This document shows positions 10,787 to 19,705 of a stretch of DNA of 33,823 nt, piece by piece. The DNA is taken from positions 1 through 33,823 of the forward strand of contig JABMNZ010000019.1 in assembly GCA_013204395.1 (NCBI GenBank). Reading direction: 5' to 3'. Under the pieces are notes generated by a model that was given only the letters and a program-made list of their open reading frames with translations, had not been told where the DNA came from and ran no database searches. Made by a program: the position numbers and the translations under genes. Position 1 is the first letter of the stretch. Every line of letters begins with the position of its first letter. Source of the DNA: Parcubacteria group bacterium. Lineage in GTDB: Bacteria > Patescibacteriota > Patescibacteriia > UBA9934 > GWF2-40-263.

Positions 10787-12577
10787 TCACTCTCTTTTTA
10801 AGACTTTCAAATAAGCATCGGTAGGAATATTCACCTTTCCCTTTCCGTACAGGGCCATGCGGGCCTTTCCTTTCTTTTGTTTGTCCAAGAGCTTCCTCTT
10901 TCGCGTCACGTCTCCGCCGTAAAGCCCAGCCGTAACATCCTTTCGCATAGCGCTGATCCTCTCAGAGGCAATGATCTTTCCACCAATAGTCGCCTGTAGC
11001 TTGATCACGAAGTTTTGTCGTGGAATAGCCTCTTTCAAAAGCTTGGCAATGCGACGACCGGCTTTTTCTGCTTCATCGCGGTACACAAGCGTAGAAAAAG
11101 CATCAACCGGCTCGTCTGCCACCGACATATCCATCCTTACGACATCCGCCTCTCTATAGTTTATCAGTTCGTAGTTAAGAGAAGCATATCCCGCTGAGAT
11201 ACTCTTCAGTTTATCGTAAAAATCCACAATGATCATGGACAGTGGAATCTCGTAATGCAAAATGGCCCTGTCACCAGACAGATATTCTGTGGTCATATAG
11301 TTTCCACGCCGCTCCTGTAGAAGCTGCATGATCGCCCCAATGTAAGATGATGGTGTAACAATATCTATCTTCACCCAAGGTTCCTCAACTTTTTCAAGAA
11401 ATGAAGGATCAGGAAGTTCAAGAGGACTCTTGATGGTCTTGTGGGATCCATCTCTAATGTAGACCTCGTAAGCGACAGAAGGGACTGTAACAACAAGACT
11501 GAGCCCAAACTCACGTTCAAGTCTTTCTTTCAAAATCTCCAAGTGCAGCATTCCAAGCAAGCCGCAGCGGAACCCATACCCAAGCGCTGGCGAATGTTCA
11601 CTTTCAAATATGAGGGATGAGTCGTTGAGTTTAAGCCGTTCGATGGACTCACGCAGTTTGTGAAAATCATCACCCTCCTCAGGAAAAATTCCCGCGTACA
11701 CCATTGGCTTTACCTCTTTGTATCCTGGGAGGAATTCTGTCGCCTGGTTTGAAAAGTTTGTCACCGTATCCCCAACACGACAGCCCACAATTTCTTTCAG
11801 TCCCGTCACGATGTATCCAATTTGTCCCGTTTCAAGCGTCTCTGCAGCAACCAAACCACCTGGAGTCATGGCCCCCACCTCTAGCGCGTCACCATCAAAC
11901 CCAGTCACCATCATGTGAATCTTACTGCGCTTTTTTATTTCTCCATCCATCACTCGTATATACGCCATCACCCCACGATAATCATCGTAAAAAGAATCAA
12001 AAATCAATGCGCGAGCCGGTGCGTTTGTATCGCCCGTAGGTGGCGGAACCCTTTCTATGATCGCATCAAGAAGCTCTGGAACACCCTCACCTGTCTTTCC
12101 ACTCACAGCCAAAATCTCTTCTGGCTTACAACCGATCAGCTGAACCAGTTCTTCTGTGCGAGCTGGAACATCTGCTGCTGGCAAGTCGATCTTGTTAAGC
12201 ACAGGAATTATTTCCAAATCCTCTCCCATGGCCAAGTACAAGTTTCCGATCGTCTGAGCCTGAACCCCTTGACTAGCATCAACAAGCAAAATAGCTCCCT
12301 CAACAGCCGCAAGGGACCGAGACACCTCATAGGTAAAATCAACATGTCCCGGAGTGTCGATCAAGTTCAAGGTGTGACCCTTATAGCTCATGCGAGCTGG
12401 CGCAAGCTTGATAGTGATCCCCTTTTCGCGCTCAAGATCCATCGAATCCAAAATCTGTGACTTCATGTCGCGTTCATGGACCGTGCCCGTAGACTGCAAA
12501 AGTCGATCCGAAAGGGTCGACTTACCATGATCAATATGCGCAATAATGCAGAAATTTCGAATGTTTGATTGATCCAT
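10787..12577 (-). CDS. lepA: Elongation factor 4 / LepA GTPase
   Basis: 'IRNFCIIAHIDHGKSTLSDRLL', 'DTPGHVDF', 'LNKIDLP', C-terminal 'KKGKARMALYGKGKVNIPTDAYLKVLK'. ATG at 12577 (or 12589) preferred over the upstream 12631 start. Confidence 0.96.
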   Translation of the reverse strand: MDQSNIRNFCIIAHIDHGKSTLSDRLLQSTGTVHERDMKSQILDSMDLEREKGITIKLAPARMSYKGHTLNLIDTPGHVDFTYEVSRSLAAVEGAILLVDASQGVQAQTIGNLYLAMGEDLEIIPVLNKIDLPAADVPARTEELVQLIGCKPEEILAVSGKTGEGVPELLDAIIERVPPPTGDTNAPARALIFDSFYDDYRGVMAYIRVMDGEIKKRSKIHMMVTGFDGDALEVGAMTPGGLVAAETLETGQIGYIVTGLKEIVGCRVGDTVTNFSNQATEFLPGYKEVKPMVYAGIFPEEGDDFHKLRESIERLKLNDSSLIFESEHSPALGYGFRCGLLGMLHLEILKERLEREFGLSLVVTVPSVAYEVYIRDGSHKTIKSPLELPDPSFLEKVEEPWVKIDIVTPSSYIGAIMQLLQERRGNYMTTEYLSGDRAILHYEIPLSMIIVDFYDKLKSISAGYASLNYELINYREADVVRMDMSVADEPVDAFSTLVYRDEAEKAGRRIAKLLKEAIPRQNFVIKLQATIGGKIIASERISAMRKDVTAGLYGGDVTRKRKLLDKQKKGKARMALYGKGKVNIPTDAYLKVLKRE

Positions 12578-12621
12578 ATTCCCCGGCATAGTAGCTGATA
12601 ACGGGGTTATTGAAAAGGATA

Positions 12622-12687
12622 ATTCGTGCATTCAATGCATGATTCGGAACTAATCTTAGTACCAATTCGTGCATTGAATGCACGAAT
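12622..12687. repeat. Pair of 23-bp palindromes that together also form an 18-bp inverted repeat
   Basis: ATTCGTGCATTCAATGCATGATT (12622-12644, near-perfect) and ATTCGTGCATTGAATGCACGAAT (12665-12687, perfect arms). 12622-12639 is also the exact reverse complement of 12670-12687. Confidence 0.9.
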
Positions 12688-12710
12688 GTATGGGCAACAG
12701 AGGAGCTTGA

Positions 12711-12741
12711 AAAGAAAAAACCGACTCGCGTGTCGAGTCGG
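12711..12741 (-). terminator. Intrinsic terminator of the 473-aa gene
   Basis: CCGACTCG-CGTGT-CGAGTCGG preceded on the plus strand by AAAGAAAAAA (U-rich tract on the minus transcript). Confidence 0.8.
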
Positions 12742-12760
12742 ATATCGTTGTGCAGGCCCC

Positions 12761-14182
12761 TTAGGCCCGTCGCTGGAGTGGCACGACCTTTCTGGGGCAG
12801 GGCCAGGGGGCGAGCTCCAGGAACTGTTCTGGGGTGAGCGGCTCACCCATCTTACCGATGTGATCGGCGATGGCCCGCAGGAGTGCCTCTCCGTGCCTGA
12901 CGGATGCTTCATGGCGGTGGAATGAGGTTGTGGCGTGCTCGTACGGTTTCCAGGCTTCCACCAGCTCGTTGAGCGTGGGGCATAGCCGAATGATGTTCTC
13001 CGTGTCAAACGGGGTGGGAGCCCAGTGCTTGAGCCGCGCGAGCCACTGCTTGCGATCGCCTAGACGGATCATGGTGGCCTGAGCCCGCTGGTGGAACTTG
13101 GAAGAATCCTCGTCCCTCTTGGGGCGGAACATGATTTCGAGTGCAGACCATTGCTCAAAGGTGGTGGCACTGGTGCACAGACTTGAGTAGATCTTCTCTC
13201 GCTCATCGTTGAAACTCGTGTAGAGCAGTCCGCTCACGCGCTTCCACTCCTCGTGGCTCACAGCTCTGGACATCAACTGGTGAACCACCATGCGCTGAAA
13301 CTCGACGTCTGCCTTGGTGAAGGAAGTGTTTTTGCTGAGAGTCATCCACTCCTCGAAGGACAGCTTTCGCCCGAGGATTTCTTGAACGATGTCCTCACGC
13401 GGATAGGCGTCTGGACAATCCTTCAACCAGCACCACATCAGCTCAAGGTCCCTCAGAGACCGTTCGCTCAGCTCCACGTGTCCCCAGGCCCGGCGTCGGC
13501 CTTCCTCACTGGGAAGATCCCTCATGAGTTGAACTTGTGTCTCCGTGTAATCCGGGAACTCCTGCACCAGCCGGCGCAGACCCAGTGCCTTGATCCTGGA
13601 CACCTTCGAGCGGGTCACCATGGACAGCTCATCGTGTCTCACTGGCACCAGTCGCATGTGCCAGATAGCCATCTCGCGATGACACTTCACGGTCGAACGC
13701 TCCCAAACCCAGTACCAGTTGCCGAACGTCTCAGCAGTGGAAAGGAGCTTTGCCCACACCCTCGTGATGATGGGATCATCACTCTCGAGATTCCGAAGTA
13801 CGTGTACCCAGAAATCGAAGGGGGCTTGGGACCCAAGAAGCTGTTTTTGGACATAGGCCTTGCAGTCACTCGCTTTGGGGGAGTGGTTGTAGAAGGACCA
13901 CCACAGCAGTTGGGGCTCGACTTCTTCTGTTCGCCCCCAATTGGTGTGGATGAACGGACGGGGGTCCATGAGCCGCGCAAGCATGAGCTGATCGAGTCGC
14001 GACCCAGCTACGCAGTACGGGAGCAGCTTCTGGATAGGAGTGATCTGATTCACACCAAGTAGGGCATCGTCCGGCATGAGAGCCTGGAGTGCCACAAATC
14101 GGATCCAACCATCCAACATCTGTCCTTCCAGGCCACGGACCAAAGCCGACGCGTCAAAGACCTCTATTGCTTCCGCAGTCAT
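12761..14182 (-). CDS. Uncharacterised 473-aa protein with alpha-helical, Trp-containing repeats
   Basis: Long ORF bracketed by strong hairpin terminators. Recurrent '(F/H/R)xxW' units: LSFEEWMTLSKNT.., VSHEEWKRVSGLL.., TTFEQWSALEIMF.., DRKQWLARLKHW... Confidence 0.7.
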   Translation of the reverse strand: MTAEAIEVFDASALVRGLEGQMLDGWIRFVALQALMPDDALLGVNQITPIQKLLPYCVAGSRLDQLMLARLMDPRPFIHTNWGRTEEVEPQLLWWSFYNHSPKASDCKAYVQKQLLGSQAPFDFWVHVLRNLESDDPIITRVWAKLLSTAETFGNWYWVWERSTVKCHREMAIWHMRLVPVRHDELSMVTRSKVSRIKALGLRRLVQEFPDYTETQVQLMRDLPSEEGRRRAWGHVELSERSLRDLELMWCWLKDCPDAYPREDIVQEILGRKLSFEEWMTLSKNTSFTKADVEFQRMVVHQLMSRAVSHEEWKRVSGLLYTSFNDEREKIYSSLCTSATTFEQWSALEIMFRPKRDEDSSKFHQRAQATMIRLGDRKQWLARLKHWAPTPFDTENIIRLCPTLNELVEAWKPYEHATTSFHRHEASVRHGEALLRAIADHIGKMGEPLTPEQFLELAPWPCPRKVVPLQRRA

Positions 14183-14253
14183 TTAAGACCACCTTTCTCC
14201 AAAATGTTTTAGCCTGCGCATCCTCACTAAAAAAAGAAGCCGTGTCAAGACAT

Positions 14254-14293
14254 GATAAACAAACACCCTGGGTTACCAGGGTGTTTGTTTATC
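14254..14293. terminator. Bidirectional hairpin terminator
   Basis: Perfect 18-bp stem GATAAACAAACACCCTGG-GTTA-CCAGGGTGTTTGTTTATC, overlapping the stop codon of the MBL nuclease gene. Confidence 0.85.
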
Positions 14294-15660
14294 TATATAT
14301 CGTGTTCGCTTTGATATTCAGGGATAATCACCTCATTTCCGAAGTGATGTCTCAAATGAGTACCAAAGACCTCTTTTGATTCTGGATCTCCATGAACCAA
14401 GAAAATCTTTCCAACGGCACCCCCCTTCTCAGGAGTCAGCCACGTAGTGAGCTTGTCCATATCTCCGTGAGCACTGAATGATCCAATCGCTGAAACCCTT
14501 GCCCCAACTCTTACCTCCTCTCTGAATATATGTACCTTCTTAGCTCCTTCAAACAACTGTCGACCAATGGTTCCTCTTGCCTGGTACCCAATGATCAGAA
14601 GTCGGTTGTGACTGTTTGGAAGGTATCGAATAAGGTGGTGCATGATTCTTCCACCAGACATCATTCCAGATCCAGCAATGATAATTTTTGGTGGCGGAAC
14701 ATCATTGATCAATTTACTTTCTTCCACCGACAATGTTTCTCTCAAGTTCGGAAAACTGAAAAAATCTTGATCTGGCTCGCTTGTAATTGGTACATCAAAC
14801 TTTAAGTACCCCTTAAACTGTCGATACAGAGCCGTCGCCTTGATAGCCATAGGGCTATCTAAATAAATTGGAATCTTTGTTTTCAAATCATGCAATAAGA
14901 GGCGATCAATCTCATAAAGCAGCTCTTGTGTGCGTTCAATAGAAAACGCTGGGATCATGAGCACTCCGCGATTTTTAATAATATCTTCAATCGCTTCTTT
15001 CAGGCGAGTACTTCGCTCATTCACCGGCTCATGTTTACGATGCCCATAAGTGGATTCACAAACCACCACATCAGCGGAGGAAATTTTCTCCGTGTCTGGC
15101 AAAATAGGTACATCGTCGTTTCCAATATCACCAGAAAAGATCACACGCTTCCCCTCTGCCTCTACAGAAATATACGCCGAGCCGAGAACATGCCCCGCCT
15201 CATGGAACATCACCTTAACCCCTGGAGCGACATCAATTTGCTGGTGATAACCAACGCCCTCAACCTGTTCAAACGTGTGAGTGAGATCCTCAAGCTCATA
15301 AAGCACACTGCTCCCACATTTCTTCGCATCTTCCTTCATGATGTGATGAGCGTCCTCCAGAACAAGACGTGACAAGCTCACACAGGGCTCAATCATGTAG
15401 ATAGGGCCCTTAAATCCTTCCTTCGCTAACTTTGGCAATCGACCTGTGTGATCGGCATGAGGATGGGTTATAAAGACCGCGTCTATTTGTTTTGAATCAA
15501 AGCCAAACTCATCCATGTTTTTTGTTCCGCACATCTGCTCCCCTTGAAACATACCGCAATCAAAAAGAAGCTGATGGTCTTTGCCATCTGTATCTTTGAG
15601 TTGAAGTCTGTGACAAGACCCTGTAACTCCTCGTACGGCTCCGTGAAATGAAATTTTCAT
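14293..15660 (-). CDS. MBL-fold beta-CASP RNA-processing nuclease (CPSF/Ysh1-like)
   Basis: 'GAVRGVTGSCHRL', 'FDCGMFQG', 'ITHPHADHTGRLPKL', 'FSGDIGNDDVP', 'CESTYGHRKH', 'GSGMMSGGRIMHHL', 'SAHGDMDKL'. Confidence 0.93.
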   Translation of the reverse strand: MKISFHGAVRGVTGSCHRLQLKDTDGKDHQLLFDCGMFQGEQMCGTKNMDEFGFDSKQIDAVFITHPHADHTGRLPKLAKEGFKGPIYMIEPCVSLSRLVLEDAHHIMKEDAKKCGSSVLYELEDLTHTFEQVEGVGYHQQIDVAPGVKVMFHEAGHVLGSAYISVEAEGKRVIFSGDIGNDDVPILPDTEKISSADVVVCESTYGHRKHEPVNERSTRLKEAIEDIIKNRGVLMIPAFSIERTQELLYEIDRLLLHDLKTKIPIYLDSPMAIKATALYRQFKGYLKFDVPITSEPDQDFFSFPNLRETLSVEESKLINDVPPPKIIIAGSGMMSGGRIMHHLIRYLPNSHNRLLIIGYQARGTIGRQLFEGAKKVHIFREEVRVGARVSAIGSFSAHGDMDKLTTWLTPEKGGAVGKIFLVHGDPESKEVFGTHLRHHFGNEVIIPEYQSEHDI

Positions 15661-15665
15661 AAACG

Positions 15666-15902
15666 TTAATTTGCTTCCTCATCTTGCATGGCTTGGTAAT
15701 CTGCCCAGCGTCCACGCAGATGGGTTTCTAAATCCTCAGTTGGATCATCTGTGTGCATCTCGCCCACTTTGCGATGTTCCTCGATAACTTCCTCTACCAA
15801 AAAATCGTAAGCGGATTGATCGGTTACACCCTGCTCTCTGCCACGAGCAACAACCTCGCGAAACATATCTTCAGGGGTATAAGAAAGGTTAATGTTTGTC
15901 AT
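15666..15902 (-). CDS. Conserved-looking small hypothetical protein (78 aa)
   Basis: Tightly packed between the MBL nuclease and VKOR genes and overlapping the VKOR 3' end; acidic, low-Cys sequence. Confidence 0.65.
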   Translation of the reverse strand: MTNINLSYTPEDMFREVVARGREQGVTDQSAYDFLVEEVIEEHRKVGEMHTDDPTEDLETHLRGRWADYQAMQDEEAN

Positions 15903-16323
15903 ACGTTCTCAGTTTTAATACAAATCCAGTTATTACAACTATAATCGCTTGGCTCCCAAGACACAGTAGACACCAGGCATGTAGAACAAATGCTTCGATG
16001 CTTGAGAGATAAAAACTAAAAGCCAAGGCACCAAGAGTCGCAATCGTAATAAAAGTGGTAAGACTTTTATCCGATGGAGAGCAAAGTTTCAACAAGGCGG
16101 CTAGTGCAATAAACCCATACCCCAAAATACCCAACGCTGAAACAGGTATTCCAAGAATTACCGAGTAGACACTTTTATTCACTATCCCACAATCAAATGT
16201 TGCGTTGATAGTACAGAATTCAGCCGTGGTTGCCCCATACTTATAGGCAAGAGTGTAAGCAGAAAGTGCTGCACCAAGCAAACCTAGGAAGATGATTGAC
16301 TTGAGAACCCTGTCACGACTCAT
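15889..16323 (-). CDS. Vitamin K epoxide reductase (VKOR) family protein
   Basis: Multi-TM; loop cysteines 'FCTINATFDCGIVNKSVYSVILGIPVSALGILGY' and active-site 'CLLC'. Confidence 0.9.
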   Translation of the reverse strand: MSRDRVLKSIIFLGLLGAALSAYTLAYKYGATTAEFCTINATFDCGIVNKSVYSVILGIPVSALGILGYGFIALAALLKLCSPSDKSLTTFITIATLGALAFSFYLSSIEAFVLHAWCLLCLGSQAIIVVITGFVLKLRTYDKH

Positions 16324-16721
16324 ACTCCTTCCTGTGGCAGTTCACATCCAGTCTTGGCCGAGATGGCTTCCAAGGTCATGAAACCTCCTGAGCGTGAACT
16401 ATCTGAGAACTCCCATGTTGGATATCCCTCAATGCCTAGATCACGACACTCTTGTGTCATTGTCTTGGATGCGTTGGAACACTCAATGTAATCAATCAGG
16501 TCAAACGCGCTTCCGAATGCTTCCTTTTGATCATTGCAGTGTGGGCACCACCAAGCGCCATACATTAACGTTCCAGTGTCAGTCACACACTGTGCAAATT
16601 CGTCATAAATTGACGGTCCGCTCGTTGAGGCACTGTTGTTTGCCGCAAAAATGATGAGACCCACAGCAACAATCGCTGCGGCTCCGTATAAATAATAAGA
16701 AGATTGTTTAGACTTTGCCAT
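16320..16721 (-). CDS. Membrane-anchored thioredoxin-fold protein (likely VKOR partner)
   Basis: N-terminal TM helix then 'LMYGAWWCPHCNDQKEAFG' and 'GYPTWEF' (cis-Pro loop); 4-nt overlap with VKOR. Confidence 0.88.
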   Translation of the reverse strand: MAKSKQSSYYLYGAAAIVAVGLIIFAANNSASTSGPSIYDEFAQCVTDTGTLMYGAWWCPHCNDQKEAFGSAFDLIDYIECSNASKTMTQECRDLGIEGYPTWEFSDSSRSGGFMTLEAISAKTGCELPQEGV

Positions 16722-16729
16722 ATGCAGCC

Positions 16730-16735
16730 AGTATA
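16730..16735 (-). promoter_or_regulatory. -10 element (TATACT) for the Trx/VKOR operon
   Basis: AGTATA on the plus strand, 8 nt upstream of the ATG at 16721. Confidence 0.5.
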
Positions 16736-16855
16736 CTGAATATGATCAATTAAATCGAGACTCATAACACAATAAAGTTGCAAAGGTACTTTATTAAATA
16801 AATCAAAATGCAGACTGGCTCACATCAATCAACTCCGTCGACCCAGAAGGAATGC

Positions 16856-16884
16856 TTGAAAATATCCATTAAGTCAGCTATCCT
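16856..16884 (+). promoter_or_regulatory. Sigma70-like promoter of the dus gene
   Basis: TTGAAA - 17 nt - TATCCT, with ATG 9 nt downstream of the -10. Confidence 0.65.
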
Positions 16885-16893
16885 CGCCCCGTT

Positions 16894-17931
16894 ATGAAAC
16901 TTAACTGGGCCACAATCCCCCACCCTATCATTGCCCTGTCCCCCATGGCTGACATGACGGACAGTGCTTTTTGTCGTGTGGTAAGACAGGTCTCAGGTCC
17001 AGGAGTCATCGTCTTTAGGGAAATGGTCTCTTCTGAAGCTATCATACGAGGTAATGACAAGACTCTTGGCATGACAGAGATTCATGAGGAGGAACGCCCC
17101 ATCGTCCAACAGCTCTTCGGCAGCGAGCCAGAAAAAATGGCCGAGGCCACGGCGATCATTGATCGAGATCACAACCCCGAAGGATTTGATATCAATATGG
17201 GCTGTCCGGTCTATAAAGTGGTCCATTCCTTTAACGGGGCATCACTCATGAAAGATGCTGGGCGCGCTGGAGCCATCGTTCAAGCCATGAAGGCCGTCAC
17301 GAACAAGCCTGTAAGTGTGAAGATCCGTGCTGGCTGGGAAGACCCAAAAGAGTGCTTGAGCTTCGGCAAGGCCCTTGAAGAGGCTGGTGCTGACCTGATC
17401 ACCATTCACGGGAGAACGAAAATGCAAGGATACACCGGTCAAAGCGACTGGAACTTAATAGGAGAGTTTGCCAAAACGGTTTCCATCCCTGTGCTGGCAA
17501 ATGGCGACATATACACCCCGCAACTGATGACAGAGGCTCTTGAGACCAGTGGAGCTGCCGGAGTCCTTATTGCTCGTGGTGCACTGGGAAACCCGTGGAT
17601 CTTCAAACAAATCGAAGACCAGCTCGCTGGTCGCGAAGTAGAACCCATATCTCTTCAAGAACGGATAGATGTAATCAAGCAGCATGTTCGCTTCCACATC
17701 GACCAATTCGACCAAGGCTCTGTCCGTACATTTCGTAAACACCTAAGCTGGTACTTCAGATCCGTACCAGGAGCAAAACCTTTCAAAGCCAGGTTGCATA
17801 CCGTAGACACTCTTGAGGAGCTAGACATCGTCCTTGATGAAGTTCTGGCCGACGGGCTTGGAGGAGAAGCTCTTTCACGCAGAGACGCCTCGCACCCACT
17901 CGCCGCTGATCGATGGTTTATCGCAAAATAA
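16894..17931 (+). CDS. dusB: tRNA-dihydrouridine synthase
   Basis: 'LSPMADMTDSAFCRVVRQ', 'FDINMGCPVYKVVHSFNGASLMKD', 'VSVKIRAGW', 'ITIHGRTKMQGYTGQSDW', 'ANGDIYTPQ', 'IARGALGNPWIF'. Confidence 0.93.
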   Translation: MKLNWATIPHPIIALSPMADMTDSAFCRVVRQVSGPGVIVFREMVSSEAIIRGNDKTLGMTEIHEEERPIVQQLFGSEPEKMAEATAIIDRDHNPEGFDINMGCPVYKVVHSFNGASLMKDAGRAGAIVQAMKAVTNKPVSVKIRAGWEDPKECLSFGKALEEAGADLITIHGRTKMQGYTGQSDWNLIGEFAKTVSIPVLANGDIYTPQLMTEALETSGAAGVLIARGALGNPWIFKQIEDQLAGREVEPISLQERIDVIKQHVRFHIDQFDQGSVRTFRKHLSWYFRSVPGAKPFKARLHTVDTLEELDIVLDEVLADGLGGEALSRRDASHPLAADRWFIAK

Positions 17932-17932
17932 T

Positions 17933-18820
17933 ATGACTATTGGAATCCTCATTTACTCTGGTCCAGCACAAGAAACGTACACGGCAGCTGACAGACTTAC
18001 GGCAGCAGCAGAAAAATTAGGCCACCAGGTGATAAAGCTTTATGAGCCACTTCTTTCAATTTCCGAGACAGAGATCCTTCATGAGGGACTACCTCTGCCC
18101 CACCTGGATGTGATCATTGCTCGACCAAATTTTGTGGCAGAACCAAGCTTGCACCAGTACGTAACAGACAAACTCTTGGGTGTATGCCCGGTGATTAATG
18201 GCGCTGGAAATATCAGTGCTTCAAAAAACAAAATCGCTCAACACCTCCTTTTTGAAAAACATCAGCTCCCCTGTCCCAGATGGGGCATCGCTCGGAACTC
18301 AAAGGATCTCTGTAAGCTCGCAGAAGAGTTTGGTTACCCCGTCATTCTAAAAGTCGCCTTCGGCACCCATGGAAAGGGTGTCTTCTATGCGGACAAACGT
18401 GAAGTTCTCGATCCGATTGCAGGATACATAAGCATACGAGATGGCAACCCCCTTATCATTGAAGAATTTATTGCCGAAGCAAACAGAACAGATCTTAGAA
18501 TTTTTCTCATCGGGGGAGAAGTCATCGCAGCCATGGAGCGCAAGGCACCTGAGGGCGATGTGCGTGCAAATACATCAACGGGAGGCACCGGACATAAAGT
18601 TGTGCTCACGGATGAAGAGATCAACCTGGCAAAACGTGTCACAGAGCTCTTTCAACTAGATATCTCTGGAGTAGACCTTATCCGATCAAAACGCGGACCA
18701 CTGATTATAGAAATCAATGCGAATCCTGGATTTACAGAACTCGAGCGCATAACCGGCGTAGATGTTGCTGGTGCGATCATCGAGTATGCGACCAAGCAGA
18801 CACCGGGGTCGCAAAAGTAA
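17933..18820 (+). CDS. RimK-like ATP-grasp ligase
   Basis: 'GNISASKNKIAQHLLFEKHQLPCPRW', 'PVILKVAFGTHGKGVFYADKRE', 'LIIEEFIAEANRTDLRIFLIGGEVIAAMERKA', 'IIEINANPGFTELERITGVDVAGAIIEY'. ATG at 17933. Confidence 0.88.
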   Translation: MTIGILIYSGPAQETYTAADRLTAAAEKLGHQVIKLYEPLLSISETEILHEGLPLPHLDVIIARPNFVAEPSLHQYVTDKLLGVCPVINGAGNISASKNKIAQHLLFEKHQLPCPRWGIARNSKDLCKLAEEFGYPVILKVAFGTHGKGVFYADKREVLDPIAGYISIRDGNPLIIEEFIAEANRTDLRIFLIGGEVIAAMERKAPEGDVRANTSTGGTGHKVVLTDEEINLAKRVTELFQLDISGVDLIRSKRGPLIIEINANPGFTELERITGVDVAGAIIEYATKQTPGSQK

Positions 18821-18894
18821 TAAATTTTTGCGTCACTTGTTGAACAATATTTCAAAACCATTCCCTGCAAGGCAGTATCCTGCCTGCCAAATAT

Positions 18895-18921
18895 CTCCGA
18901 GCATTGTCTCGGAGGTTTTTT
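18895..18921 (+). terminator. Intrinsic terminator
   Basis: CTCCGAG-CATTGT-CTCGGAG followed by GTTTTTT. Confidence 0.8.
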
Positions 18922-18976
18922 GTTTATCTGGGGGAGGAAGGCGTGGTTAAGACTTTTTTGGTAAACTGTAGGTAAT

Positions 18977-19666
18977 ATGAAAAAAGAATTGCGAAACTCA
19001 GAACTTGCAAAGCTTCACGAGTGGCTTAGTTCTAATGTCGATGGTTACGTAGCGCTCTGCGAGGCAGGCTCTACAACGGCAGGAGATCCATGGGTAGAAG
19101 GACGGAGCGACCGTGATGTCACGATTGTATTCTCTGAGATAAATAAGGAGTTAAGGTCAACCGTACAGGCACAGCTTGGCCGAGTCGGTTTCGATGACAC
19201 GTACTTGTTTATCATGTTTCCACAAGACTACTTTCTGGAGACACAAAGCGAGCAGGATCTGTCGATGAAGTTTCGCGGGGAAACGCTGTACGGAGAAGAT
19301 CTGGTGAAGCTCAAGGAATTACCAACACGAGAATTTGCCCAGGACGTTGCTCATAGAGGACTCTCAACAATGTCCAGGAAGTTCAGTACACGATTGCTAA
19401 ACAGTGACCATTGGTCTATTGAGCACCTACGAGACATGCTCTACCCAGAGTTCAAGCGACTTATCATGTACTTGGCGGCAGCTCATTATGCACAAACGGG
19501 TGAGTATCCTCGGCGTCGATTGGATGTTGCAGAAGCCTACAATTCTGAAGAGCTTCGAATTATTGCAGATACAATTGCTACAATTGAGAGCGCAACAAGA
19601 GAAATATTGATAGTCACAACGAAGCATGCCATTGGTTTTTTATCTGATTTCTCTGTTAACACATAA
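18977..19666 (+). CDS. Nucleotidyltransferase-superfamily protein with helical C-terminus
   Basis: Pol-beta-like signature 'GSTTAGDPWVEGRSDRDVTIVF' (GS...SDRD), then a helical region. Confidence 0.65.
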   Translation: MKKELRNSELAKLHEWLSSNVDGYVALCEAGSTTAGDPWVEGRSDRDVTIVFSEINKELRSTVQAQLGRVGFDDTYLFIMFPQDYFLETQSEQDLSMKFRGETLYGEDLVKLKELPTREFAQDVAHRGLSTMSRKFSTRLLNSDHWSIEHLRDMLYPEFKRLIMYLAAAHYAQTGEYPRRRLDVAEAYNSEELRIIADTIATIESATREILIVTTKHAIGFLSDFSVNT

Positions 19667-19705
19667 GAATGACTATCCTGTCACTATTTGTTAGGATCTA
19701 TTTAC

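Noticed and set aside
13253-14062. 269-aa plus-strand ORF antisense to the 473-aa gene
   Set aside because: Lies wholly opposite a better-supported ORF with hairpin terminators; GC-rich sequence readily opens antisense frames and no domain was recognised.
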